Source: CAZVRZ01 sp964629965
Lineage (GTDB): Bacteria > Chloroflexota > Anaerolineae > Anaerolineales > UBA4823
NCBI GenBank assembly: GCA_964629965.1
Contig: CAZVRZ010000076.1
Location: 1 to 25,717, forward strand
Length of the DNA: 25,717 bases
Reading direction: 5' to 3'
Position numbers and translations under genes: made by a program. Positions 14,814-25,539 of the stretch are shown piece by piece (within the stretch, counting starts at the first letter, position 1; every line of letters starts with the position of its first letter). The notes under the pieces are model-generated. The model saw only the letters and a program-made list of their open reading frames with translations, was not told the origin of the DNA and did not search any database.

Positions 14814-17800
14814 ATGATTAGAAATCTTCGCGATTGGGAAGTCTATACTGCCGATTATTTTCCCCGCATCACAATCCTGGGGGAAATACCATTGACGCAA
14901 GCCGATTTTGAAGCAGTTACCCAAGAGATCCGCAGCTTATATAAACGCACGGGGAAAAGGCTAGGCGAAACAACCCAACGGCTTCTTACCCATTATCCCC
15001 ATATCTTTGTCACGTTTCTTGCACATTTTGCGGCTTACAATACCCGCCGAGATTTTTGGGATGCCTTGGCAGCCCTCCTGGAAATTACGGATGCTAATTT
15101 CCATAACTGGCAATGGCACACTCAGTTTATAGAGATCCTTCGCAAAAACAAAGTAAAGACCTTCCTGAGCGTTGGCGCTGATACTAATAAATATGTCACT
15201 GCCATGCGTATTCATGGGGGCATTCCTTCTTATTCACTGCCCGACTTCTTCGACAAAATGTTACTCCCGGCCGTGACCATCGACCGGTATAGTGGGCTGC
15301 ATGGCCATGAGTTACTAGACCAACTACTGGCGCGCTCCGAGGCCCAGATGTTCATGGATTCACCTATCCGCAATTTTTTCGAAAACAGCGGCAACATTGG
15401 GCTGGATCTTTTGGACGAATGCGTCCGTATGGCGCAGCAGTATCGACAAACTGGGGAACTGCCCGATAAGCTCGAGATTCCTATTTATATAAGCGAACGG
15501 TTTGTTGAGTTCATGGAAGAGCGCCCCGAAAAACTGGGGCTTGTACGTCTTAAACGTCCGCGCTTGATCTTTGACCCTGAAGGCGAAGGCTTTTTACTCG
15601 ATCTTCCCGAACAACCCATAAGCGGCAGCCTGGCAGGCGCGGCCTACTGGCAAATTGCCTGGGATCAGCAAACAAAGAAAGAACCAGTACGCCTTCGCCG
15701 CCTCGGGCGCGATATTTTGACAGAAGGCCGACAAATCCCTTTTAATCGGGCATCATCGCAAATTATTCTGTCCTTTTGGCTGCAAACCGAAGACAAATCT
15801 CCGCGTGAGCAACGGCGCTGGAATGTCACTCTGCGCCCGGCAGCAGATTCGGCTCCATTGTTGGTGTTCCGGTCTGCCGATGGCAGTATGCTGCGCTGGA
15901 ACCAAAGCTTGCCTCCTGAAGTTTTGTTAATGCTTTACCCAACAGACGTTCAACTCAAGTTTGATGGCACCGGCGAATTGCGACACCAATGCCGCCCGAT
16001 GGGGGGCGCTTGGCAGGGATGGAGGGCGGACTACTGGTCTCTTGAAGACAGCAGCCAAGTGCGCTTGGTCCGTAATGGCAAGGAAATTGCCGCTATCCCG
16101 GTTGGGCGTCGGGCAGAGATGCCGATGCTGGTAGGGAACGCCCCCTGGCCACTAACAGCCGATCCAAAGGGGTCCTTGCTCTATATTGGCGCTGTGCCTC
16201 GCCTGCACATTCCTCTCCACGCCAGTATCAACCCCGAAAATGAGATCAAACGCTGGAACATTACCCTCGAAAGTGTTTGGGAAACGGAGCCCCTCATCCA
16301 TAGGACCGATTGCCAACTTGAGCTTCAAGCGGTGAGCGAGGGGATTGAATTAGATTTGGCTAAGCTATTGGGATCCGGACCATTAGGAACCTACATCCTA
16401 CGAGCATCAAACCAGCGAGATGTCGAAGTTGAATATCGGTTCCGATTTTGGCCCACACTGATTGTGCGAGATCTACCCAATATTATCCTTCCAAGGGCTG
16501 AAGGTGCGCCCAAAAATGTTCAGTTTACCTTATTGATACCTCCAGATGCGGTTTGCCATCCCCAAGCAGGTGTTGATGCTGTGCATTCTGAGGGGAGTAT
16601 GGGTCTATATACGATCACAGTAGGCGAAGATGTTACGCGTGCTGACTTGTTACTGACTGTCCCAAGTGCTGATAAACGCCCACCCGTACAGGTACCGTTA
16701 TTTATCCCGATTCCGCGCCTGCAGTGGCGTTTGTTGCTAGAAGAAGATGCAGTTGTTCAGTGGAGCACCCGTCCGTTTGAGCGATCCGTAGATTCATTTC
16801 TTCAAGCTTCAAACCAGACACTTCTATTGCGCATGCCCGGATTGGGAAAGCTGGCTTCTTCTCTCCAGCTAAACTTAGTAGACAGCACCAACCCGCAAAA
16901 GATCCTACAAAAATTCGTCCCTGAAACAGATCGGGTGAACAGCGATCATTTGCGTTTTTCTTTACCAGCTGAAAGCACGCTGAACGCTGCGGCGGATAGC
17001 TCAGCTTTTAACTTTGAGCTTTTGATTCCGAACTCATCAGGAAAGTACGACCGTCTTCCCTTATTATCCCTCACACGCACGCTCAAAATCTATGACGTCA
17101 AGCTTGAGCACCTAGGAGAAACAGATTTCGAGCTACACTGGAGAGAGCCACATCCTTTGCGTAATCGGCGTGTTTTCTTACGCCCTCTCTGGCAACCATG
17201 GAATAGGGGGATGGAGTTCATCATTCCAGACGAATCACGCGGCGTTTTTTCAATGAAAGAGATGGGGCTCCCTTATTCACGTTATGAAGCCAGCTTCTAT
17301 ATCGCGCCTACCTGGAGAGACGCTCTAACTGCTCCACCCGAAACCGACGATAAGTTTTATTTCAGCACCATCGATGCAAAACAATATTTGGATTGGCTTG
17401 ATGAACAAATCAAAAAATATCCTCAGAAAGCTTTTCGTTGCCGCTTTGAGAGTGTGTGTATTTATGCTGACCAGGGCGCGAAAGAGCAGATGATATCAGC
17501 CATTAATCAATGTGTCGATTCGATTACCTCAGCCCCATTAGGTATGGTGTTAGGCTTCTACCAGTGGCTTGGCCGAAGCAACCCCGGATACCAACAAGAT
17601 GTTCGCATCAAGATGTTGAGTCCGGGCTTGCTTAATAAGTTGTATGCAGAGCATCCGTCAAATGACGATTTCCGGCAATCATATCTTGGAGATGTTATCC
17701 AGGCAAAGACCCTCGGTCCGAAGAGTGCTTTGGTATTGCTGGAGCATGAAGATGATCCACTGCTAGTATTACACTGCCTGCGGATTTTGCTTAGAGGTCA

Positions 17801-19611
17801 TGATCCAGAAGGCGTAAAGCGAATCATCACGATGATCGAGGAAGGTAGTCNNNNNNNNNNAGAGTGATTTTTGCCTTAAAGTGTTGGCCATGGGCGTGCC
17901 TGATCCAATCTACTTACGCCAATTTTCAGATCTCCTGCACCGTCAGGAACAGCCTGATAAGTGTCTGGTTGAATTACCCGATGAACACCTGGTAACTCTT
18001 GCCATAGTTGAAGAGCAAAGTGAGCGGTGCTGCCTGTATGCAAGTGAATTGTTACGGCGCGAAGAACCCACCGGTGTGAAGCGGATCATGTCTCTTTTCC
18101 ATGACGGAAAACTGGGTGGCCATGAAGTAACAGAGTTACTAGGTGTTAATCCAGGATTTTCGTATAAAACGCTATCTTCTGCTTCAGAGAATCAAGCCAA
18201 CCGAGTACAGATGAATGAGTTGGCTCGAAGGTATCCGAAGCAGACGGGAGTGGCACCTGCTGAAATTTCTATCCAGCCACTTGTTGTGAAAGCTAATTCA
18301 GGTGAATATACTCAGTGTGAGCAATTCGTCCGGCAGGGGAAAAAGGAAGGAGTTCAAAGGGCACTGAACCAGGTTCAGCTCGGCAGGATTTCAACGGATG
18401 ACCTCTTTTCATTGTTCGCAGTTGATCCGGCTTTTTGCTTTACCTCGCTGCTAGAATTGCCTAAAGTATTGCAGCATCAAAATACAATAAGCCAGTTGGC
18501 GCGAAAATCCCCGTTTGAAACCCGGCATGTTGTCCCTGGCATGTTTATCAAAACGCCAGGTGGGTGGGGGCGAATCGAAAAAATCCGTAACCGTCAAGAC
18601 ATTGACCTTGATATTGCCCAGATAGATGAGCCTGATATCTTTCTTGGTTTATCCTTGCATCCCGAGCTGCATCCCGAAATCGCAACATTGGATCTATGGA
18701 ATACAAAGCTTATCTTCCCAAAGGGTAAAAAACTTCTCGTCTGTGCCCATTGCAAAGAATATATCACGACTCGTAAAGACGCTCTTGACATTCATACCCG
18801 AAAAGCCCACAGGGGTTTGAAGCCAGCCTGGCGCGAGCATGGTTCCGCTCAGTTGCCTATTTTTCGACCCTTTGAAGTTCATGATGATCGTGCGCAACGT
18901 GAAAGAACGAATCAGGCAGGCGTTGCCAAGCGAGATGACCTTTCTCTGCTCCTGGCTTCTTTGTCCGCTAACCAATTATTCCGTTTAGCAGAAGCTAGCG
19001 ACACAAAACCAAATGTAGTTCAAGCTTGCTGGATTGTTCTCATAAAGAGGGGAGAAGAGGATAGTATCAAGAAAATTCTCTCCTTTATGCACCAAGGTAA
19101 GCTTTCTAATGAGCAGGCGCTAGATTTATTCGGCTGTAACCCCGAGTTCGCTTACGGGTATCTAGCCGAGCTTCCGGTTCTACAAAAGTCCGAGATGCTC
19201 ATTCGTACCCTTGCCCTTCGATACCCTGTAGAAACTATGCATATTAAACCAGGCATGTTTATTAGTACTCCTGCAGGGTGGGCCAAAATTACCTCGATCA
19301 GGAATGCTAGAGGCGATTCTTTGGATCTTTCACCTGTTGATGGACCTGACTTGACCATCCAATTAGTCCTTCACCCCACGGATCGCCCAGAACCCTTAAA
19401 CCTACTATTAGGGCGTGGGGTATGCCAATTCCCTGGATCCCCTCATGTTTACAAATGTCTGCTGTGTGAATCTTTTATTACTTCAAACCTAAACATAATG
19501 GTGAATAAGCACACGAAAGTGGAGCATCCAGGCCAAAAAGCGACCTATACCCAGATTCATCCAGAAATTCCTTTACGTAAAATATTAGAATTTACTACTA
19601 CATTGAAATAG
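14814..19611 (+). CDS. Giant repeat protein with two C2H2-like zinc fingers, unknown family, interrupted by an assembly gap
   Basis: I read 14814-17849 (1012 codons) and 17863-19611 (582 codons) as one gene across ten Ns; the second part is open up to the gap and has no start signal. N-terminus (1-230) is helical, with FVTFLAHFAAYNTRRDFWDA (65-84). Residues about 240-850 are beta-rich with Ig-like spacing. The C-terminal third has helical units of the form GVKRI-x-S-L-F-H-x-G-K-L..ELLGVNPGFSY, seen four times (one cut by the gap). It also has two long repeats, each with PGMFI-x-TP-x-GW followed by a zinc finger: CAHC..HTRKAH (18751-18810) and CLLC..HTKVEH (19456-19527). Weak start signal, 27 nt after the methyltransferase. 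A DNA-binding scaffold for the helicase or ATPase is my inference; no family is recognised. Confidence 0.65.
17851..17860. other. Run of ten Ns (assembly gap) inside the giant repeat protein gene
   Basis: Left frame begins a codon at 17850 and right frame at 17863, so the real gap is a multiple of three if the gene is intact. It falls within the helical repeats (after GVKRIITMIEEGS), which may be why assembly failed there. Confidence 0.95.
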
Positions 19612-19620
19612 AGGCAAATA

Positions 19621-22600
19621 ATGGCTATTCATCCGCTCGATACCAGCAACCATATCCGCTCCACCTATCTTCGCTACCTGAAAACTATCAAACCCTTCCA
19701 AGATGATTGGTATCGCCAGGCCTTTGCCGAAGCGATCGAAGAGCCCGAATTACTCGTCAAGGGTCCGTTGCTGGAAATATCGTTGCCTTACAAGAAATCG
19801 AAAAGCATTAAAGATCTGGTTGATGATGGTTTACTATCCCATGAGTTTGCCAAACTGAATTCGCCGGAGCTCCCCTATACTCGTGAGCTCTACAATCATC
19901 AGGTGAATGCCATCCGGAAGGCACTCAATAGTCGTAATTTAATTGTTGCTACTGGTACTGGTTCAGGTAAAACTGAAGCATTTTTAATTCCTATCTTGAA
20001 TTATCTATTCCAGGAACAGGAGAAGGGAACACTAAGCAAGCCAGGCGTACGAGCTATGCTGCTTTACCCGATGAATGCCCTGGCAAATGATCAGATGAAG
20101 CGCCTCCGACGTTTGCTAAAAAATTATCCTGCAATTACCTTTGGCCGCTATGTTGGCGAAACCGAACAATCTGCGAAAGCTGCTCGGCAAGCATTTGAGA
20201 ATACTTATCCCGAAGAAGCAAAACTCGGTGTGAATCATGAACTGCTAAGCCGGGAAGAGATGCAGGAGAAACCGCCTCACATCTTGCTTACCAACTATGC
20301 CATGCTTGAGTACCTGCTGCTCCGTCCAGCAGATCACACGCTTTTTGACGGCCCAACAGGATCCCACTGGCATTTTATTGTGCTGGATGAAGCACATGTT
20401 TACGATGGTGCAAATGCCACTGAAATGGCAATGCTGTTGCGGCGGCTTGAAGATCGTGTGGTACAGGATAAACTAGGGCGTTTGCAAGGTATCGCTACCA
20501 GTGCTACCTTAGGGCGCGGTAAAGAAGATTTTCCCGCTGTCGCTCAGTTCGCAACAAACTTATTCAATATTCCCTTCTTATGGGACGCAGACAATCCCGA
20601 TTACCGGGATGTGGTAGATGCTGACCGTATCCCTCTCAGTACTTTACCAAATCCTTTGTGGACGGGCACCCCGGCTCTCTATCGCGATCTTGTCCAAGCA
20701 TTAGAAAACCGCCCCGAAAATACTTCAGGCTTTCAGAAATATGTAAGTACTTTTGAGATGGTTTTTAAGAAGCATGGATTTTCTGCGCGGTTAGCTGAAG
20801 CTCGCCTGGAAGCTGGCAAAGAGCCAGATGCGGCAATTCAGCGATATTTGTATGAACTATTCAGTTATGATGAGAACGTGCAAAATGTCTTAAAGCAGCT
20901 CGAGGCAAAGCATTCTTGCCAATTAACTCTATTAGCAGAAGATGTATTTGGGAAACAAACATATGCTACACAAGCGCTTATTGATTTGGTAGCTCTAGCT
21001 GTTTTCGCGCGTGCAGATAAAGAAAGTATGCCCTTAATGCCCGCTCGTTATCACCTGTTCGCACGGGCATTGGAGGGCGCTTTTGTCTGTTTGAACGAGG
21101 AAGCTCACAAAAAGTTACCGCCGAATCAGCAGCAAAGGCTTTTCTTACGCCGTCACAAATTCTGTCCACATTGCCACAGTCGGGTGTTCGAACTCGCAAC
21201 TTGCACCCGCTGTGGTACTCCCTATTTAATTGGTGAAGAGACTTCGGAAATACACCTGCGTGAAAATAATCCGGCTTTCAAAACGGTTCCCAATCGTTAC
21301 TACTTGACACAGAACAGCGTCATGTATGATGCTCTTGCTGCTCAGAAGACCAATTACTACACAATTGAGCAGCAGGTTCATGAGCAAGACGAAGATGCAA
21401 TTATCTCCGACCCAGATGTCACCCCGGATGCCTTGAAAGATAATATTGGCCTCGAAGAAAACCTGCTTTGCTCTTGCTGCGGGTTAATCCAGCCAGCCGG
21501 AACGCGGCAGTGTACCTGCACAACCGGCCAGATGGTAAAGGTAAACAAAGTGGACATTGGGCATTCACAGACACTTCGGCGATGTGTTAGCTGTTCAACT
21601 CGCTCCAGCAAAGGCGTGGTCTACCGTTTTCTCACTGGTCAGGATGCCCCTGTCAGCGTCCTTGCTGAAGCTCTTTACCAACACATACCTCCTTCAAAGG
21701 CCAAGAACAGTGCATCCTTGCCTGGGCAAGGGCGGAAGATGCTGAACTTTACGGACAGTCGCCAAAATGCGGCCTTCTTTGCTCCATTCTTGGTTCGGAC
21801 GCACGATCGTAACTTGCGTCGCCGGATGATCATATCAACGATGCAACAAGATCCTGATGCCCCAAAAGGTCAGTTGCGGTTGAACGATTTACTGGATCGC
21901 CTAAGTTTCCAGGTAAAACAGGCCGAACTGTTTGTAGATGATTTAAGCCTGACTGACTTTGAAAAACGCATGGCAATCTGGTTAATGCAAGAGTTTTCCC
22001 CGCTGGATCGCCGCTTGAGCCTGGAAGGACTTGGCTTGCTTTATTTTGATCCAGTTGTCTCTGGCCAATGGCAACCACCAGATTTTTTGAAGTCAGAACC
22101 ATGGAATTTAGACGCGGAAGAAGGCCGCAACCTTATCCGGGTTTTGTTGAATACCCTGCGTTACCAAGGGGCAATTAGCTACTTGCTTGGTGACAAAATT
22201 GATATGGTCTCGGACGAGGCCTTCGCCCCTCGGCAGAAAGAGTTTTTTGTTCGACTCGATAAAAGCGATACCAAAGTCGGCATATTTAGTTGGCTTCCCA
22301 CCGCTTTTGGGAATGGTCGCAAGGATTACCTTTTGCGTGTCTTAGAACGACGCGCTCCGAAACTAACGGGAGAAAAGGCTGACCGGGCAGCGGAAGAACT
22401 ACTAAGAAACCTATGGCAATACCTTACCGATTCAACATCTCCTTGGAGTAAGTTACTAGCTATTAAGACTCTTCCAAGGAATGGGGGATCGGCTTTCGTA
22501 GTATCGCATACAGCTTGGTGTGTCGTAGCAACCCTGGATAACAGCCATAAGGGATGGATGATTTGCGACCGTTGTCTAAATATTACACGAACAGGTGTTG

Positions 22601-24609
22601 AAGAAGTTTGCCCGACTTATGGATGTATCGGTCATTTACAGCCATTGTCAATCCGGTCATCTTGGATAGCCGACAACCTTTATCGCGAAAGCTATCTCAA
22701 AAATCAGCCTATCGTTTTAACTGCCCAAGAACACACCGCTCAATGGACTGCGAAAGAGGCTGCAAATGTTCAAAATAAGTTCATTCAGGGAGACATCAAT
22801 GTTCTGAGCTGTTCCACAACTTTTGAGCTTGGTGTTGACGTGGGTGATTTGCAGGCTGTTGTGATGCGCAACGTTCCACCGACTACTGCCAATTACATTC
22901 AGCGTGCCGGTCGTGCCGGTCGTCGTACGGATTCAGCGGCATTTATCTTGACGTATGCACAACGCCGTTCTCATGACCTCAATTATTACAATCAACCAGA
23001 GACAATGGTCTCGGGTAAGATTAAGCCCCCAGTAGCCACTTTAACGAACGAGAAAGTAATTCGGCGTCACCTACACTCCGTGGTGTTCGCAGCATTTTTT
23101 AGATGGGCTAAAGATAGTAAATTCAAGAATGTAGGTGAATTTTTCCTTCCCGATTTAGGGGAGACCGGCCCAAATTTGCTCCAAAAATATATAAACACCC
23201 GGCCAGCAAATATATTGGAGTCTCTTAATCGAGTAATTCCATCACCTGAGTTGCGAAAGGCATTAGGTGTGTCTGATTGGAGCTGGTATTTAGAGTTAAC
23301 TAATCCTCAGTCTGATGAGTCTAAAGTACTCGATCTCGCTATCTGGGATTTGCAGTCTGAGGTGGAAGAGTTAACCAGGCTCAAGAGAGAAGCTAAAGAA
23401 AGAGATGATGCGAAAAGCTTGAAGGAAGCGATTCGATTGGATAGCATCATTAATCAGATCAAGGGCCAAGAATTACTTGGTTTCTTAGGCGCACGCAATA
23501 TCTTACCAAAATATGGTTTCCCAACCGATGTTGTGCCGCTGCTTACCCACCATCTCGCTATTGATATGGCCAGAAAAATTGAGTTGGATCGTGATCTCCG
23601 GATGGCCATATCTGAGTTTGCCCCTGGCAGTGAAGTAGTGGCTGGAGGACGAATCTGGAGAAGCCAGGGGGTGCGCTTAATGCCCAATAAGAAGTGGGAG
23701 GAGATCCACTACGCGGTATGCGACAAGTGTAAACGGTTTTATTGGGGTTATAGCGAAATTGAGGTTCCACCAGTCTGTAAAACCTGTGGAGAATCATTCT
23801 CTAACGATGCTCAAGGAATTTTTATTATCCCAAAGCAGGGTTTTGTGGCTTCTGATAATACCACATCGCCTGGTGAAGATGCTCCACAAAAAACATATGC
23901 CAGCCGAGTCTATTTTACGGACTATCGCTCACCCCAGACGAAAGAATTAGAGGAACTTCGCCTGGATATAGTCGATGGTCTATCAAGTGGATCTGTGCAA
24001 GTTTATGCTGGGCATTCTCCTCATGGGTGGATGGCACTGGTAAATGATGGCCTTGGGCGTGGATTCCGAATCTGTAATAGTTGTGGCTGGGCAGAGGCGA
24101 ATAGCTTTAAATCGGGCATCAAAAAGGGATCAAAACATGTAAATCCGTTTACACTCAAGGAGTGCGGAGGACATACTGACAGCTACGATCTGGGCCATCG
24201 TTATATGACCGATATTCTGGAAATTGGGATGGATGGATTTTTCGCGTCATCGCCATATCAACCTACCATGCTCTCAACGCTTTATGCACTAATGGAAGGC
24301 GCCAGTGAAGTGTTGGGTATCCGTCGTGACGATATTGATGGGACCATTTTCTATCGTGAGTATGGTAAGCCCGCTCACTTTATCTTGTATGATACTGTCC
24401 CGGGTGGTGCAGGCCACGTTGCTCGGATTTTGAAAAAACTCCCAGATGTTTTCCATGCCGCACTAGGAAAAATGGAGCAATGCGATTGCGGATTGGAAAC
24501 ATCCTGCTATAGCTGCTTACGCAACTACCGCAACCAATACTTCCATGATGAACTTCAACGCGGCCTGGCTATTCAATTTCTAGAAATGGTATTAGGAAAA
24601 TCATCGTGA
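19621..24609 (+). CDS. DEAH-box superfamily 2 helicase with DUF1998/MZB C-terminus, DruE-like (1662 aa)
   Basis: Starts 9 nt after the previous stop with AGAGG before the ATG. Helicase motifs are complete: YNHQVNAI (Q-like), Walker A TGTGSGKT (111-118), YPMNALANDQ (149-158), DEAH (256-259), SAT (294-296), and STTFELGVDVGDLQAVV then QRAGRAGRR (about 1094-1102). Several Cys4 clusters lie between and after the core: CPHC..CTRCG (near 515-530), CSCCG, CDRC, CDKC..CKTCG and CNSCG. The C-terminus has YDTVPGGAGHV (about 1590) and CDCGLETSCYSCLRNYRNQ (1621-1639), which is the DUF1998/MrfA zinc-binding region. The layout matches Druantia DruE and MrfA-like helicases, translocating 3' to 5' on DNA in characterised members. 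Probable motor of the system. Confidence 0.85.
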   Translation: MAIHPLDTSNHIRSTYLRYLKTIKPFQDDWYRQAFAEAIEEPELLVKGPLLEISLPYKKSKSIKDLVDDGLLSHEFAKLNSPELPYTRELYNHQVNAIRKALNSRNLIVATGTGSGKTEAFLIPILNYLFQEQEKGTLSKPGVRAMLLYPMNALANDQMKRLRRLLKNYPAITFGRYVGETEQSAKAARQAFENTYPEEAKLGVNHELLSREEMQEKPPHILLTNYAMLEYLLLRPADHTLFDGPTGSHWHFIVLDEAHVYDGANATEMAMLLRRLEDRVVQDKLGRLQGIATSATLGRGKEDFPAVAQFATNLFNIPFLWDADNPDYRDVVDADRIPLSTLPNPLWTGTPALYRDLVQALENRPENTSGFQKYVSTFEMVFKKHGFSARLAEARLEAGKEPDAAIQRYLYELFSYDENVQNVLKQLEAKHSCQLTLLAEDVFGKQTYATQALIDLVALAVFARADKESMPLMPARYHLFARALEGAFVCLNEEAHKKLPPNQQQRLFLRRHKFCPHCHSRVFELATCTRCGTPYLIGEETSEIHLRENNPAFKTVPNRYYLTQNSVMYDALAAQKTNYYTIEQQVHEQDEDAIISDPDVTPDALKDNIGLEENLLCSCCGLIQPAGTRQCTCTTGQMVKVNKVDIGHSQTLRRCVSCSTRSSKGVVYRFLTGQDAPVSVLAEALYQHIPPSKAKNSASLPGQGRKMLNFTDSRQNAAFFAPFLVRTHDRNLRRRMIISTMQQDPDAPKGQLRLNDLLDRLSFQVKQAELFVDDLSLTDFEKRMAIWLMQEFSPLDRRLSLEGLGLLYFDPVVSGQWQPPDFLKSEPWNLDAEEGRNLIRVLLNTLRYQGAISYLLGDKIDMVSDEAFAPRQKEFFVRLDKSDTKVGIFSWLPTAFGNGRKDYLLRVLERRAPKLTGEKADRAAEELLRNLWQYLTDSTSPWSKLLAIKTLPRNGGSAFVVSHTAWCVVATLDNSHKGWMICDRCLNITRTGVEEVCPTYGCIGHLQPLSIRSSWIADNLYRESYLKNQPIVLTAQEHTAQWTAKEAANVQNKFIQGDINVLSCSTTFELGVDVGDLQAVVMRNVPPTTANYIQRAGRAGRRTDSAAFILTYAQRRSHDLNYYNQPETMVSGKIKPPVATLTNEKVIRRHLHSVVFAAFFRWAKDSKFKNVGEFFLPDLGETGPNLLQKYINTRPANILESLNRVIPSPELRKALGVSDWSWYLELTNPQSDESKVLDLAIWDLQSEVEELTRLKREAKERDDAKSLKEAIRLDSIINQIKGQELLGFLGARNILPKYGFPTDVVPLLTHHLAIDMARKIELDRDLRMAISEFAPGSEVVAGGRIWRSQGVRLMPNKKWEEIHYAVCDKCKRFYWGYSEIEVPPVCKTCGESFSNDAQGIFIIPKQGFVASDNTTSPGEDAPQKTYASRVYFTDYRSPQTKELEELRLDIVDGLSSGSVQVYAGHSPHGWMALVNDGLGRGFRICNSCGWAEANSFKSGIKKGSKHVNPFTLKECGGHTDSYDLGHRYMTDILEIGMDGFFASSPYQPTMLSTLYALMEGASEVLGIRRDDIDGTIFYREYGKPAHFILYDTVPGGAGHVARILKKLPDVFHAALGKMEQCDCGLETSCYSCLRNYRNQYFHDELQRGLAIQFLEMVLGKSS

Positions 24610-25340
24610 TGACTTCACAACCAAAATTCAGAGTCGGTTTTGATCGTTTTATTGCCCTTGAATGGGCAGAATTCGCATTGGAACTTGCTAGTAGAGAATC
24701 TGAATTACGAGATGATCAGATTCTAGAACTCAAATCATACTTAACAAGGTTCATGAGAGGTAATGATGCTCCTCGTAAAACAGCTAATGTGCTTACACGT
24801 TTGTGGCTAGATCCTGCCTCAGGTAATAACGGTCTACGCCAGCAAGCCATATCACTCTATCACGAAACTAATGCCTCTGACCACGTTTGTATGCATTGGG
24901 GGATGTCAATGATTGAGTTTCCCCTTTTTAGAGATACGGTTGCTCAAATGGGGCGTTTTATCAGAATTCAGGGGAGCTTCCATCGTCAAGAAATCCATAA
25001 TCGTTTATTGGAAAAATATGGCAATCATAGCACAATCCCTCGCTGCCTAGATCGGATTGTTCAAACCCTTATAGATTGGCAATTATTGCAAAAGGATAAA
25101 ACCAAAACCTACAGCTCTTCATTTCATCAAATAACCAGTCCAAAAATCCAAACTTGGTTTTTAGAGGCCAGTATTTTTGCCAGTCCTCCCCAACGTCTTC
25201 TTCTTGATGATGTATACCAACTACCAGAACTATTCCCTTTTACGTTCAAGACTGATATCCGAAGGCTTGTTACAGATGGAGAATATTTAAGGTGTGAACG
25301 AGATGGGAATAATCTTGAATATGTGGTTGTCCAAAGATAG
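24609..25340 (+). CDS. Basic protein with probable winged helix, last gene of the operon (243 aa)
   Basis: ATG 24609 shares its A with the helicase stop TGA (TGATG); an in-frame GTG at 24606 is the alternative. N-terminal half is helical (FIALEWAEFALELASRE, then YLTRFMRGNDAPRKTANVLT, a conserved-looking LWLDP). The middle, about residues 115-165, looks like a winged helix: FIRIQGSFHRQEIHNRLLEK, YGNHSTIPRCLDRIVQTLID, WQLL. The rest carries helices and a basic end. No nuclease or ATPase motif is present. It is not BrxA by anything I can see. It may bind DNA or regulate the operon's palindrome at 6531-6554; this is inference. The coupling suggests fixed ratio with the helicase. Confidence 0.65.
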   Translation: MTSQPKFRVGFDRFIALEWAEFALELASRESELRDDQILELKSYLTRFMRGNDAPRKTANVLTRLWLDPASGNNGLRQQAISLYHETNASDHVCMHWGMSMIEFPLFRDTVAQMGRFIRIQGSFHRQEIHNRLLEKYGNHSTIPRCLDRIVQTLIDWQLLQKDKTKTYSSSFHQITSPKIQTWFLEASIFASPPQRLLLDDVYQLPELFPFTFKTDIRRLVTDGEYLRCERDGNNLEYVVVQR

Positions 25341-25520
25341 TACATTGTCCCTGGTGAATAGAGGAAGCCCGGTTGACATAATCAAACCACTATTGTCGTT
25401 CTAGCTTTTTCAAGGCATATGCTAGATCACATACCCCAGGCAATCTCTAATTCGTCGACTTAGGAGCCATTATACTTATTTGCCTATTGATGCTCGACCG
25501 TATCATTGAACAAAGATGCG

Positions 25521-25539
25521 CATAATGTATTGCATTATG
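25521..25539. repeat. Short inverted repeat downstream of the operon
   Basis: CATAATG-TATTG-CATTATG, 7-bp arms with a 5-base loop. It lies just beyond the stop of the minus-strand remnant and is AT-rich with no T run. It may be chance. The rest of 25341-25520 holds nothing I can support. Confidence 0.25.

Noticed and set aside
17881..19611. Separate gene starting at GTG 17881
   Set aside because: No ribosome-binding site, and the frame is open upstream to the Ns with repeat sequence continuing across.
19621..24609. DISARM or Druantia as such
   Set aside because: The helicase is DruE-like, but the PLD protein (DrmC), separate DUF1998 protein (DrmB) and the Druantia accessory genes are not recognisable here.
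8320..25340. Complete BREX system
   Set aside because: Only the BrxC/PglY-like ATPase matches well; no PglZ phosphatase-like protein, BrxL or clear BrxA is visible.
6500..25380. Direct repeats (att sites) flanking the defence operon
   Set aside because: GGTGATCAGG near 6508 and GGTGAATAGAGG near 25353 match only loosely; I found no convincing exact repeat.
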